Shown one piece after another: positions 25,510 through 37,380 of a stretch of 64,000 nucleotides of DNA. How positions within the stretch are numbered: the first letter of the stretch is position 1; every line of letters starts with the position of its first letter. The stretch comes from Epiperipatus broadwayi. Lineage: Eukaryota > Onychophora > Udeonychophora > Euonychophora > Peripatidae. Position numbers and translations under genes: made by a program. Below the pieces are notes generated by a model that saw only the letters and a program-made list of their open reading frames with translations, was not told the origin of the DNA and searched no databases. Location of the stretch: NCBI GenBank assembly GCA_028023455.1, contig JAQFVV010000450.1:436001-500000 (forward strand), given 5' to 3'.

Positions 25510-27446
25510 CATAGGTTCCCAAACTTTTTCAGGCCATAAATTTTGCAATGTACCCCCTCCCCCCCCTTCGCCTAAGTATAAAAGTTTTCCGTGTTCAATC
25601 TGTTTGATATTTTTGACGTAAATAGCAACTAATGATACTGTACTGGATGATGCCTATCCCGTAATTCATACGATGCACACAAGATATAACATGACGTTAA
25701 TGTCACACCTCGGAATAAGGCATCAACATAAACTCAATATCAATAACAAGGAGAAAAAAAAACAAAATTTAGTTATTAAATTTAAATGCGTGAAATCAAA
25801 CCGAAATCGATTATATTTCCTGATTTCTACCTATTCAAAACTCTAATACCCTGCTAATATCTTTGAAAGGCTGACCCTAAACCTCACATTTAGTGCCACT
25901 TTCAAAAAGAAAAAACACATTCAAAAAGGAAATACCACTGCCAACGAAACAAAATAAAAAAACAAATCAGCATGTCAAAAATTTTCAATAATCACATACA
26001 GAGATTACAAAAATAATAATAATAATTTCACGCAAAGTGAGTTTCTTTTTTCTCAAATAGAACAGTGCGTAAAAAGCAAACAACAACAAATATATATATA
26101 CGCCTCTGCATACATATAAATATTCCAGAAATTAATTTGGTAGAATTGTTTTCCTACTTGAAAATCAAATAATAATTTATAGAGAAACAAAATAAAAATA
26201 AAAATAAAATAATAAAAAAAAAATACAATAAAATATATAGTAACAAAACATACTGATAATAAATAATAATAATAATAATAATAAAAATTATACCATCCAC
26301 CTTCCTTTTGATTTCTTTCCATTAACCGTTTCCGGACTTAGTAACTTTTAAGTGTGCTATAAACAATGACAATAAGGCAGTGAAGGCCTCCCTTCGTCAC
26401 AGCAGAACATAGACATTAAGGTGTTCATCATTATCAGCTAGTATCTGTGGCTACATGACAACAGCATAGGAATTTGGCTGGTGTACTAACATTGGGAGTT
26501 TACTTCATTAGCATTTTAATGAAAAAATTTAGGCATTTTTATATTTCTCAGCTTTCTCTAGAAATCTTTATAATAACAACAGCAGCCAACCAAGAGTCAA
26601 TCACGCAATTCTAGACAGACTATAATTTGAAGCTAGGCTTAGCTCTGCCATCTTTCATAAAGTTCTCCACTGCTTTACAACCAGAATATTTCTCTTAGTT
26701 CAGCAAACCCTTAACCGCCCAGCAAACAAAACATAGCAAGGAAAACAATACACCCAGAAGAGACTTCCCCATCATCTGCCGAAAACCTTTTATAGCACAC
26801 CTATAGCAATACAAACTGAGCATCCCTCTTTCACTATTATAGCAGTTATCTCCAATTTCTTAGATAATTGATTATAACACGATATAGATTTTACCTTTTT
26901 ATCTTTCACTTCTTTCATTTTCCACTCAAACTCTTTTAATTCCTCAAGGAATTCCATTTTACATATCGTTTCTAATTTTAATACAATGGAAATAGCTTTT
27001 TCCATCTTTACAAAAGATTCAAAAGAAATCTGAGATATGACAAATTTTTAGATTCTCTCAACTGCTATTGGCCTTAAATTATTATTTTAACAAAAAATAT
27101 AATGCACAGGATGACCACTTCTATCTAGTAGTAAAATTTAAAATTAGCCTTACAATAATAACCTGCATTCCTTTTAACTTAAAAAAAAAAAACAAAACAT
27201 CAAAAATGTGCAAAACATTCACAATTACTCGGTTTATCCCCCCCCCCCCTTTATATATTCTTGCACATAAACAATTTATAAAGTAACCATAAAATTGGCA
27301 AAATAATGTTAAATTAGACGATCGGTGCGTCCAGAGAAAAGGTTAGACCAGCTGAATGCACCCCAAAAGCTTCTGAACCCATTATCGCCCATTAGAAGTC
27401 TTCACTGTCCACTGGAGGGTGATATTGCCCACTTTGGAAAACACTG
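25510..27446 (-). mobile_element. hAT element, 1.9 kb, with 8-bp TSD
   Basis: Ends are hAT-like: CATAGGTTCCCAAACTTTTT on the left and the complement of CAGTGTTTTCCAAAGTGGG on the right. The 8-bp target duplication TTCTAAAG is perfect at 25502-25509 and 27447-27454, the hallmark of hAT transposition. The interior is decayed. The minus strand has one 71-codon frame (26790-27005), rich in E/K with a coiled-coil look (FLEELKEFEWKMKEVKDK). No hAT transposase dimerisation domain was recognised. It is probably non-autonomous or dead. Confidence 0.85.
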
Positions 27447-27784
27447 TTCTAAAGCATGCTTTTAGTAAAGATGAAATATTAATGAATTAGTGGATATCAT
27501 AAAGTTTTTTAGTTCTATCTACAAGAATTTTAGTCCCAAAAATAATTCAGTTGGATGATAATTATCTGAAAAATATAGACATACACATAAACATGCTTTT
27601 GATGTATGCTATTTTTTCCACATATTTTAGAAATAAATCTAGACACATACACATTTCTATTAATGTAAAAATACTAAAACAGAGTTTAAATATAAAATTT
27701 AATAAGATTTATTGCACCAAATATACTTTCAATGCTTTGATGTCATATTCATTATTAATCTGGTGAGAACATTAATTTTTAGCA

Positions 27785-27975
27785 GATTTGAATACTATTT
27801 AATTTTTGGTTTATTACATATTCATTTTGTGTAATGAACCACACCTCTTTTATTTTACATTTGTGATCATTTCTTTCTGTGCACATAATTTTAGCAATAC
27901 TCGGATCACAACTATGGCCATATTCTCTTTCATGAATATGAAAGAATGATGAATTAACAGCTTCAGACTTTTAGC
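27785..27975 (-). pseudogene. Penelope-like element GIY-YIG endonuclease fragment
   Basis: The minus-strand translation includes HEREYGHSCDPSIAKIMCTE followed by RNDHKCKIKEVWFI. It parallels the second relic at 40.9 kb (AAMGHVFEPSSAQIICTE, then KNDAKRKVKEALYI). The KEA-type helix near the end is typical of the GIY-YIG domain of Penelope-like retroelements. Only this short piece remains. Confidence 0.6.
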
Positions 27976-29399
27976 AAAATATAATTACATAAACATTTCT
28001 GTATATGCTCAATATATTTATCTACTTATATATTATAGTTCAATGCTGACTCTTGATCATTCTATATACAATGTGTCTTCAATATCATTCCTTACAATGT
28101 AGGGTATCACATGGGTTCCAATATTCCATCTCATAAAATCAACATTCTAACTAATTTTAGTCTCCAATCTAACAAATTATTAACATTTCTCCCCCCCCCC
28201 CCCAGAAAACCATTAGTTTTCATTGTATGCCAAAAATAAGCCATACTATTTTAGCTTCCAGTGAGCTTTTACATATTATTTCTAAAATTTATGTGTTCTG
28301 GGAAAGTGCTCACAAAATTCAATCATATACAGTGTTATAATAAATGGACATAACAATTATAAATTGCAAAAGCTGTTTGTTCAAGTGAATATAACGCTTC
28401 AGTTACTCAACATGAACACATAATAATATCTAATATCCACACATAACTGCATACGATTTGTAAGCTAGTATAATACATCAGTTATAAATGTGTTATCTTA
28501 CTATTATTGCAATGTAGTAGTTATATATAAAACCATCACTAAATTAATGAGATTGAATAATAAATTTTGAACTACATGTATCTCTTCAAATCTACTGTAC
28601 TTACTATTCTTCAAATATTTTCAGTAAATAAAAAATCTTTAATTACTGCTTTTATTAAACAAGTGAATTTTCAACAGTAATGTTGCATCTCCTCTTCTGC
28701 CACATCTGTAGTTTATTTTTATTGATTCTTTATGCTCTTACAATGGCTGAATAGTGGTTTAAAGTGAGTTATTTTTCAACAATTCATAAAAACTACCCAC
28801 CTTGGTTTTGCACAAAAATTTATTATTACAATACAGAATAAGGAACTAATTTACATTAATATACTCATTTTATTCAATTTGTTAATATACATACTCTCTA
28901 TTACATTCAATTGACATGGATATTTCTCTGACTAGAATAAACTCATCAATATTTCTATCTCCCACCATACTCTCTACATTCTCACAACACATTAAGAACA
29001 TACCATATATCTCTATAAAATGTTTATAAAAAATTAATATGTTTTATGAATGTAATAAAACAAGATAGTTTTTAGGAATTTTGACGGATCAATTTTACTC
29101 AGACAAATTTACATATCAGTTGTAATGCTAGAACTGTTAAGAAGAAAGAAGCATAATAATTCTGTAAAATATTTGAATTTATACACAAATGATTTATGCT
29201 TTATTGTATGGAATTATTTCAGCAGTGTATATTTGTATCAATGAAGGAGGAAAAATGGGAAAGCATATTATTGAAAAATAATATAAACTGAAATTTAATT
29301 AATTTTTACTTTAACCAATAAAATTATATAAACATTTTCAATTTAATAACAAACATAATTTACAAGCACAGTTTTCATTAGTAATTCTTAATCAGAAGA
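27976..29399. other. AT-rich non-coding sequence
   Basis: No gene or named repeat recognised apart from the poly-C tract. Confidence 0.45.
28191..28203. repeat. Poly-C tract
   Basis: Run of about 13 C. Similar runs occur near 25088, 27239, 35937 and 48356. They stand out in a genome this AT-rich. Confidence 0.9.
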
Positions 29400-29630
29400 T
29401 AATCAGTGTTTGACATGTTACTAACTTACCAATGTTATAGTGAATATGCAGGGCACTCTCAAATTCAAATGCAAGATAGACTTTTAAAAGATAAGAATCA
29501 CCAACTTATCCTTGTATATATAGGATAATCTTATCTTTTAAAAATCTCTATTTTGCATTTGGGTTTGAGAGTATCCTGCATACTCACTATAATATCAGTG
29601 AGTTAGTAACATGAACAGAGCATGTCGAAG
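29400..29630. repeat. Foldback element related to the 16.9-kb palindrome
   Basis: The outer ends CATGTTACTAAC (29414) and GTTAGTAACATG (to 29613) pair. Long arms contain AATGCAAGATAGACTTTTAA and AGATAAGA, and their complements. The loop is near 29510-29520. The AGACTTTTAAAAGATAAG core is shared with the 16.3-17.4-kb units. Confidence 0.8.
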
Positions 29631-30132
29631 GCTGATTACCGTCTTTTTAAGAAAAACATTTTCCTTAAAATGAATCCTAGAATGTCTTTATAATATACAA
29701 CCATAACCAAATAATATATCCCATAGAGCAGCAATAAGAATGGCAAACTCAGAGTGTAATACTTCAGAATGAATACTCATATGAGTAATGCAAAAAAATA
29801 AATAAATCTCAATTTACTCAACTAAATGGAAGGATTGTACTCAACATGCCAATTATGGTGATCAAATGTCACATGACCCCCAAAACAATCTGCCATATGA
29901 TTTGAAACCAAATAAAACTTTATATGTAATTTGCTTACACTTCACCATTTAAAACCAATTAATAGGAATAAAATGTTACAAAGACAATATTAATATCACC
30001 TCTTCAATGCAGAAATACATGCACATAAAATTTACACATGTGATGTTATACAATTAACAATATGTTCTATACAATACATATTTAGTTCTTAATATATAAA
30101 ACAAAATAAATGTCCGCTAATATCAATAATAC

Positions 30133-30498
30133 AATAACGAAACTTAAATATATTCCAAACAACGGTAAACAATTTATAATACAATATAAATAAAAACTCA
30201 ATAAAAACTCATAAAGAAATATTTTCGATTATATTAATAATCATTTTCAACTCAACTTTCAAAATGGAATCAACTATTACCAACCGGAAACACATGTCGA
30301 TTTAAATATCCTACAATTGGGTTAATGAATTGTGGGATATTTAAATCGACATGTGTTTCCGGTTGGTAATAGATGATTCCATTTTGAAAGTTGAGTTGAA
30401 AATGATTATGAATATAATCAAAAATATTTCTTTATGAGTTTTTATTTATATTGTATTATAAATTGTTTACCATTGTTTGGAATATATTTAAGTTTCGT

Positions 30499-30501
<3 letters not shown>
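30133..30501. repeat. Near-perfect palindrome, ~180-bp arms
   Basis: The left arm (30133-30318) and right arm (30326-30501) are complementary almost throughout, for example ACACATGTCGATTTAAATAT and CAACTCAACTTTCAAAATGG with their complements. The loop is about 8 bp. The left arm carries a small direct duplication (AATAAAAACTC twice) that the right arm lacks. A (TG)n run follows the right end. No target duplication was found. Confidence 0.92.

Positions 30502-30506
<5 letters not shown>

Positions 30507-30531
<25 letters not shown>
30507..30531. repeat. (TG)n microsatellite
   Basis: About 12 TG units directly after the right arm of the palindrome. Confidence 0.95.
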
Positions 30532-31390
30532 ACAATGAAGTGGTTTCTATCTTATACTTATATCATAAAGCTGAGAGCATTTTCAGTGATGGTGCTTTTC
30601 CCAAAGTGCCCTCAGTTTTATGATATATATATATAAAATAGAAAACCCTTTCTTACACATACATACATAAATATACTAAAAATTACCTATATAAACAAAG
30701 GGAAAATTAATATTATTTATTTAGAAAAATTGTCAAGTAATAATCAACTATTACAATGTTCTTCTTTCAACTCTGGATAGGATAAGACTTGGCAATGGTT
30801 TGGTGTATTATTAAAATTCACATTGATATAGATATTAGCGTAATCAATAAATAGGTATTGCCTTTAAGAATATGATAATTTAAAACTCAGCAGTAAATGA
30901 AGAAAGTAATTTTCATGTATCAAGCTGATAATTGATTATTACTTGACAATTTTAAATGGTCAAATTGAAATTTCCTTTAATTTCTTCAGCTGGGAATTAA
31001 TTGATCAAAAACATTTACTCCATGAGGACCTGCTACTCTCCCCATTATGCTACACAATGCAAGCCAATAATTCGGCAATGGCAAGCATTCATTATACAAA
31101 ATATAAAACCTTATATCTAAACTAAGATGTCTTTTTTTAAAAAAAAATTGGACAAAAGTTCCAGAGTATTTTTTTTCCATTTCTACAGAAAATTCATTCT
31201 ATCTCCTAACAATTTTCTTTTTTATTATTATTATTTTTCATATAAACCATAAAAAACAATATTATTAAAATATTTTTAAAAATGGCATTATTACATTATA
31301 AATATGTAACTCTCTATTTAGTTTGCTAATGCAATGTTTGTATGTAATTTTAATTAAAAGGGAATTACATGCTATACACATGCACTATTG

Positions 31391-31697
31391 CAGGGGTCCC
31401 CAACGCTATGCCCATGGGCACCACGGCACCCGCAGATCATTTTAAGTGTGCCCGCCGCTATCCGAACATGATAAAAAATTATTTATCTGATACAAATAAA
31501 TTTAATTTTTAAAATTTCTTATAAATTATTGTATTCAAATGTTAAAATTTTATTTTTGAAATAAATATTTTTTTGTACATTATGTGTATTATTAACAATA
31601 TCCAACTATAAATTTATATTGAAAAAATAAATGGTGCCCGCCACCTGGCCGGTATTATAGAATGTGCTCTTAAGTGCAAAAAGGTTGGGGACCGCTG
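31391..31697. mobile_element. hAT MITE, 307 bp, with 8-bp TSD
   Basis: Terminal repeats CAGGGGTCCCCAACG and the complement of GGTTGGGGACCGCTG are classic hAT ends. The target duplication CACTATTG is perfect at 31383-31390 and 31698-31705. Sub-terminal parts pair as well (TGGGCACCACGGCACCCG against GGTGCCCGCCACCTGG). There is no coding capacity. It looks relatively young. Confidence 0.93.
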
Positions 31698-31719
31698 CAC
31701 TATTGCTTTTAATTCCCCA

Positions 31720-31850
31720 ATGATGTTTTCTTGAATATGAAGGATACTCTCAAACCAAAGTACAAAATAGAGACTTTGAAAAAATAAGAGTGGCTGTCTT
31801 AACTTTCTACCTAAATTCATTTATATGGGCCAATCTAAAGCTTCTTGGAA
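31720..31850 (+). repeat. Half-copy of the 16.9-kb palindrome unit
   Basis: AAATAAGAGTGGCTGTCTTA, then TATGGGCCAATCTAAAGCTT, match the unit at about 16795-16860. No second arm is present. Confidence 0.7.
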
Positions 31851-31859
31851 TGCTATATA

Positions 31860-33339
31860 TACAAAATTCATACACAGTATATTGCAAATATTAGACTTTT
31901 TTTAAAAAAGGTTACATTTAAAAATTATTTACATTTAGAAATCATTATACATCTATTATCCAATACTATATTAAACAAATAAATTATTAATGCATACATA
32001 TTTCAATGTATAAAATATTAATTAAAAAAAGAGAAATAAATGAAATAAAAAAAAAATTATGCATAGGCATATACTATTTCCTTTATAAAGACATTTTTTT
32101 TAAAAAAAAATATTGAATTCAACTACATTATAAGATTTCAACAAATCCATTAAAAAAAATTAATTAAAATATCTAATATAATTAAAGACAAATTATAGGT
32201 AATAAATAAATTGGAGACAAAAGTAAAAAAACCCCAGAAAAACTAAGTACTATAAAGAAATGATGCCTTTAAAAAAAAAAAAAAAAAGTTTTAAGCCCAT
32301 TTTTCTTGATTTTTTTTTGTATGAATATATTAAAAATATTTTTATAAATTTTAATGTATGTATATATAACATTATTAACATCGTCAACCATACCAAGAAC
32401 AAAAATGTATTTGTTTTGTATATCACAGAAAAAAAAAACAACATAAGATTTTATTTGCATAATTTATTCAGTATGTCAATCATTATTTCCCTTATACGTA
32501 GAGTTAATAATGAATGGCATTATAACCATAATGTGATGAATCAGTTGTTCAATAGTCATATTTTTCTCCGCATACTTGCACAATAATGATCATTTTCACT
32601 TAATGTATGTATGCATGAGTTGAACTCTATATAGGGCCATTTATAAGCCAATAAAAAGATGGATGCTAAGTTTTTGATACTATTATTTCTAATGACAGTT
32701 GTTGATGAATTTTTGCAACTTCCAATATAATTAACAGAAATATCAGTCACTATACTATTATCTAATACTCTTATGAAAGTCCATTGTATGTGTTATACCA
32801 GTAGCAAATCACTCCAAACAGTAGTGTCACCCAGTTCAAGCCACAATAATCAATGACTTGCATTGGGTGGCAGAGATTTGCTATTGTTATAACAGCTTGG
32901 GTAAGCATAAAAAATGATGATAATGTGATGTACGATTTATCATGTCTAGATCCTGTTTTCCTAAATTTTGTAACAAAATTACGACCACAACTGTGCAATA
33001 ATGGGATGATTGGATCAGACTCCGTTAAATTTTGCAGTTATTTCTCTTTGAATTCAATTTTTTAAAATTGATCTGTTCTTGCAAAGATACATTATGAATT
33101 TTTTCAAGGAAATAAGGAATGCAAACAAATGGTTTAAATTCTCAGATTAAAGATTTCTAGCCTGACATTATTATTTTTGACCTACTCCAACAAACACTTA
33201 CTGTTAAAATTTAAGAACTTCATTACACATTTTATGTACTTTATTACAAAATACATAATTTATCTAGCATATGATTTTCTTTTTTGATAGCCTAACTACT
33301 AGCAAAATACTAGAAAAAAAACTTCTGTAGAGAGGATTG
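31860..33339. other. AT-rich non-coding sequence
   Basis: No gene recognised. The overlapping open frames around 32260-32590 are low-complexity shadows of poly-A/T. A short block at about 32825-32880 (AATAATCAATGACTTGCATT) weakly resembles the family B hairpin element. Confidence 0.4.
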
Positions 33340-35760
33340 ATTAAGCAGTGGCTTTATTAAGATAATAAACTCTGTCACTATGGCTATAGAATGGATAATC
33401 ATTAACAATGTGATTGGTTTGTATTTGATCACATCTATACAGATTAGTGGCTGCTAAATTCCATTTGATAGACAACAATAACCATATGGGATTGTTCTGA
33501 ATTTGTTGATGAGGCTCAAGTTATGTCTAGAAAAATAAAATCCAGTTGGCTTTACTGTTGAATCTGGAAAAAGATTATTTGTTTGGTTCTTCATAAGAAT
33601 TCCATTTTTTATATCATCATTCTTCAACCATAGATTCTTGGTTGAACATCCCAGAAGATGATCTTAATCTGAGATGAGTTTCAAATGGTGAAATTATATC
33701 ATATTATGGCAAAATCAATCTAAACAGATTTTTATATAATTTCAGTGAAGCAACTTCTCTTCTGTTATCTGGTGTAAAAATATACAAAAAGAACAGGAAG
33801 TTATTGCAAGGGCATAAATTTGAGGGTGACTATAATATTTCTTATGGAAATACTTGAGTATGCAAATGTTTATGTATGAACTTTTTTTCCAACAGGGGCA
33901 CAATACTCACCAGCTGAATAAGCGAGTACGAAGCAAGCTGTTCATCAAGTATTTGCATCACAACGTAAAATACTCTCAGCCAATTTTCCAAGAGGATTAT
34001 TCCAAGAGATTAATTTGCTCTAATGTTAGATAAATGCAAAAGGGAGCACAGGATAGGATTATGTTTCAATCTATTATTGCAAAAGATTATACTCAGATTA
34101 TAAATTGTCTGTTATTAGATGATAAAATTGAGCATACTGTCTTCATTGGATTAGGAATAAGATTCAGACTTTGAAATACATTTCTAATTTTTTCATATTT
34201 TCATCGAGAGCTTTTTTTTTATTTCCAAAATAAACCTTTTTTGAAAAGTCTAAGCAATATCATCAGCCCAGTTGAAAGTAGGTGAGAGACCTGAACCTTG
34301 AGATAGACCATTCTTTAAAATGTTACTTCTACTACGATTATCATTTAGTCTCATTTGAATATTCCCACTGGAAAACATTTTGTCAAGTAAATTAATGGTT
34401 TTCCAGCATTTAAAAATTTTAAAAATGTTTAGACTATTTTCCCAAGTGAAGCATAAGTTGAGGTTAGATCAATAAAAATAACATCAGTTTTTAGTTATTT
34501 AAAATTCTTTTTAAATGTGAATGATTTAAAATAAAACTTATTCACATTCCATCTTAACTTGGGCTACTCTATAGGTGGATGATTCTAAATTATTGGCAAC
34601 ATTTTGTTAATAGAAACACATAATAATGACATTAGGTGATAACCATTTAAATCATTTTTGAGTTTATTAGGTGTTAAGACTGCTACAGTTTTACTTTTGT
34701 GCCACTTTTTGGAATAGTTTCTATATGAAAAATGTTAGTGAATAGTCAACCATGCTTTGACTTTAGGTCCTAGCTTTTTACACTGGAGGTATGCTATCTA
34801 CATCAAATATTTCCTCTTATTTAATACAAACCAGAGTATGTATGAGTCCATTATTATCTAATAGTTTATTCATAGTGATATTAGACGAATATTGTTAATG
34901 TGATGCTTGCAGTTCTTATCTGATCTAATAACTTTTTTCTCATTTCTACTAATTTTGGATTTAGATATTTGATATATAAGATTAGCAACTTGATTGGCAG
35001 TGACAAGCAGTTCTTTTAGAATAAACTTTTATATCCACCAAACTTAGGTAAAAATGATCAGGCCATACAATAGATTCTTGTCAATTTTTGCTTCTTCATG
35101 CCCTTTCTCAAGTTTGTAAGCAATTTCCAGTTCTTTGGCAGACAAAAAGTGATTATAGAGAATACTGTTGGTCTTGTTCCATCCTGACCTGAATTGCTTT
35201 TAATATCCACGAGAGATGAACTCTTTGGAAACTGTTAAGAATTTGTAAAATCTATCATATCAATAGAGAATAGAAGACATTCTATTAATATTCTGTTCAA
35301 AATATCCAGAGGAATAGGATAACTTTCACTATAGGAATGTCGATTCCAAAAAGGATTAGGTTTCGTTTAAGTTAGCTATGAAGAAATAATTCCAATATCA
35401 GTAGTTCAACAAATAATAATGAATCTATTTTTGTCAAAACAAAACATAAATCTGGAATTGTTTCTGTTCTCCAATTGCCTGAATGGAATTTTCTTTCTTG
35501 TTTGTCATCAGAAAGCTAGTGCATATTGTTTGTAAGTCCATTTATTCTAAAAATCGACAATCAGTTTGATCCTCATTTGCACAACTTTAAAGACTACTAG
35601 GAGAGATTAAACTTCCTATAAATACAGAAGGAAAAAGAAGATGTGGTAGAGGCAGATAGGATCAGTTTGTAAATAAGGCATAAATAAAAATAATCTATCT
35701 GAAAGATTGCAAAATCATTTGAAGTATCTTCCAATAGAAGTCATTAGCTTTATAAAATGA
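33340..35760 (-). pseudogene. Decayed Jockey-like LINE (endonuclease, RT, C-terminus)
   Basis: Minus-strand fragments appear in the right order for a Jockey/CR1-type ORF2. An endonuclease piece near 35420-35600 has ICTSFLMTNKKENS and a PDLCF-like end. Reverse-transcriptase pieces follow: FIDLTSTYASLGK near 34450-34480, then LKNGLSQGSGLSP near 34280-34320 with an ADD-like NWADDIA. A C-terminal piece follows at about 33350-33480 (DQIQTNHIVNDYPFYS, where the family has a QTxxHIVNxCP motif). Many stops and shifts show it is ancient and inactive. The 5' limit is uncertain. Confidence 0.7.
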
Positions 35761-36563
35761 TTTGAAACAGAAATATCCATACTATGTTTTCAGTGCACTT
35801 TGATTAATTATACATGAAAATCCAACAATTTTAAGATGTCCTAAAATGCAATTATACCAATGTACTTTCCAATTAATTTATAAAGGATCTCCATTTTTGA
35901 TTTTGATAAATCTTCAATGTTAAGTTAAAGTTACCCCCCCCCCCTTAGATTTAAACATCACTATATAAGAGATCAATTTGACACATGAAGTTGTTTTCAA
36001 TGATGTCACCCCCTCTCCTTACATCTATAATACTAGCATGACTATGTCTCATAATATCATTAAAGTTCACACAAATAGCTTTATTATGTATTTTTCATAA
36101 TTTTCTATCTTAAATCAGGAATTCATCAAGTTGAAAAATAGTTTCCATCTACAAGCATTAATTTTAGAGACTAATGTTTATGACTGTTAAGTTGGATTAC
36201 AGGAATATAATCGTCCATATGCTCTATTACTAAATATAAATAAAAAACAATTAGTTTTTAAATAGTTTGAAAAGAAAAAACCTTTCCAAAAGAAACAATG
36301 ACGAAGTTATGTTTTAGCTAAAAATAATTAGATATCCATTTATCAAACAATATTGAATAGAACCTGAACAAATTTTCTAACAGCTTCTTCCACTTCTATA
36401 TTCAAATCTTATGTTATAGATGTGCTTACAATTATACTTCCACTATATATTAAGGCACTTACTTATTACTAAATACATCATGCATTTTCTATATCATTTT
36501 TGAGCAACATATTCCTTTACTGGAATCTTCTTAAATACTGAAATATAGTGCACAGCTACTTAT
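35761..36563. other. AT-rich sequence, perhaps the LINE 5' part
   Basis: No clear motif. Contains a poly-C run near 35937. It may be the eroded 5' region of the LINE at 33.3-35.8 kb. Confidence 0.35.
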
Positions 36564-36576
36564 GTTAAATATTATT

Positions 36577-36816
36577 AGTAATAGTTTTAACAAGGCTGTA
36601 AACCTTAGCAATGAGCGTCTGAAAAAATCGTCACTAGGGACCTCTGTAGGTCTTTAAAACACATGCTTACGCTATGAAGAAAAGAGAGAATGTGTTTTAA
36701 AGACCTACAGAGGTCCCTAGTGACGATTTTTTCAGACGCTCATTGCTAAGGTTTACAGCCTTGTTAAAACTATTACTGAAATAATAGTGAGCGTTTAATA
36801 AATTTATAATTACAAC
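36577..36816 (+). mobile_element. Hairpin-plus-tail retroposon with perfect 88-bp arms
   Basis: The left arm 36577-36664 and right arm 36690-36777 are exact reverse complements over 88 bp, with a 25-bp loop. A 39-bp unpaired tail follows (36778-36816). The direct repeats GTTAAATATTATT at 36564-36576 and 36817-36829 form a perfect 13-bp target duplication enclosing hairpin plus tail. The hairpin abuts the duplication only on the left. A diverged single arm of the same family is at 21.7 kb. It lies 334 bp past the PTPN23 exon in the direction of transcription. Confidence 0.9.
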
Positions 36817-37150
36817 GTTAAATATTATTCTAAATTTATAATTATAAAGCAAACACAATAGGGATATTTGATTTTGTAAATAATTTTCAGTATTAACCCA
36901 ATTCATATTTTATGTAGGATTTGTTATCTTACAAGTACTTAATATGAATCTAATACAATAAATTTCTTCTTTTTTTTTTTCAAAGTACAAATCATATTGA
37001 TCCCAAAAAAACAAAACAAAACAACTACACATACATACAAATTAAAATAAAAGCACGGAACATTTAAAAGATATTGAAAAGTTGATAAATAAATTAACAG
37101 TAGTTTTAAAAGAAATTATTCATATATAGTTAAAAACAATTATAACTTAC

Positions 37151-37311
37151 TTCAATATTGCCATCTTCATGTGTCACAAGTTGTTTAGTAATATCATCCG
37201 ATTGGATTTGATCTCGCAGTTGTTTTTCAAACATGGCTCTTTGTTTCCGCATTTCTTCAACTTTATCTAGTAATCTCTGCATTTCTTGCGTAACTCCTTC
37301 ATCACCTGGTG
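37151..37311 (-). CDS. PTPN23: Internal exon of HD-PTP / PTPN23 (V domain)
   Basis: Internal coding exon of the tyrosine-phosphatase-like ESCRT adaptor HD-PTP, which sorts ubiquitinated receptors at endosomes (family knowledge). Read on the minus strand, an AG acceptor (37312-37313) precedes an open 161-bp exon that ends at a GTAAGT donor (37145-37150). The exon has two leading bases plus 53 codons, so the acceptor is phase 1 and the donor phase 0. The peptide includes QEMQRLLDKVEEMRKQRAM and DDITKQLVTHEDGNIE. From memory this aligns with the human PTPN23 V-domain stretch containing KVQEMRDQRVSLEQQLRE and DDITASLV; ALIX lacks the DDIT motif, which favours PTPN23. The charged heptad-like pattern suits a coiled coil. 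Local GC is clearly higher than in the flanks. Hairpins lie about 70 bp upstream of the acceptor and about 370 bp downstream of the donor. No other exon of the gene was recognised in the window. Confidence 0.85.
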
Positions 37312-37380
37312 CTAAATAAATATTTATATTAAAACTTTATATATAATATATTGATTTTTTTTATCTTCATTTGTATTTGT

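Noticed and set aside
26790-27005. PTPN23 coiled-coil exon on the minus strand
   Set aside because: No match to known PTPN23 residues, no flanking splice sites of good quality, and it lies inside a hAT element with intact ends.
32250-32586. Overlapping long open frames on both strands
   Set aside because: They are poly-K/poly-F low-complexity frames from A and T tracts with no motif.
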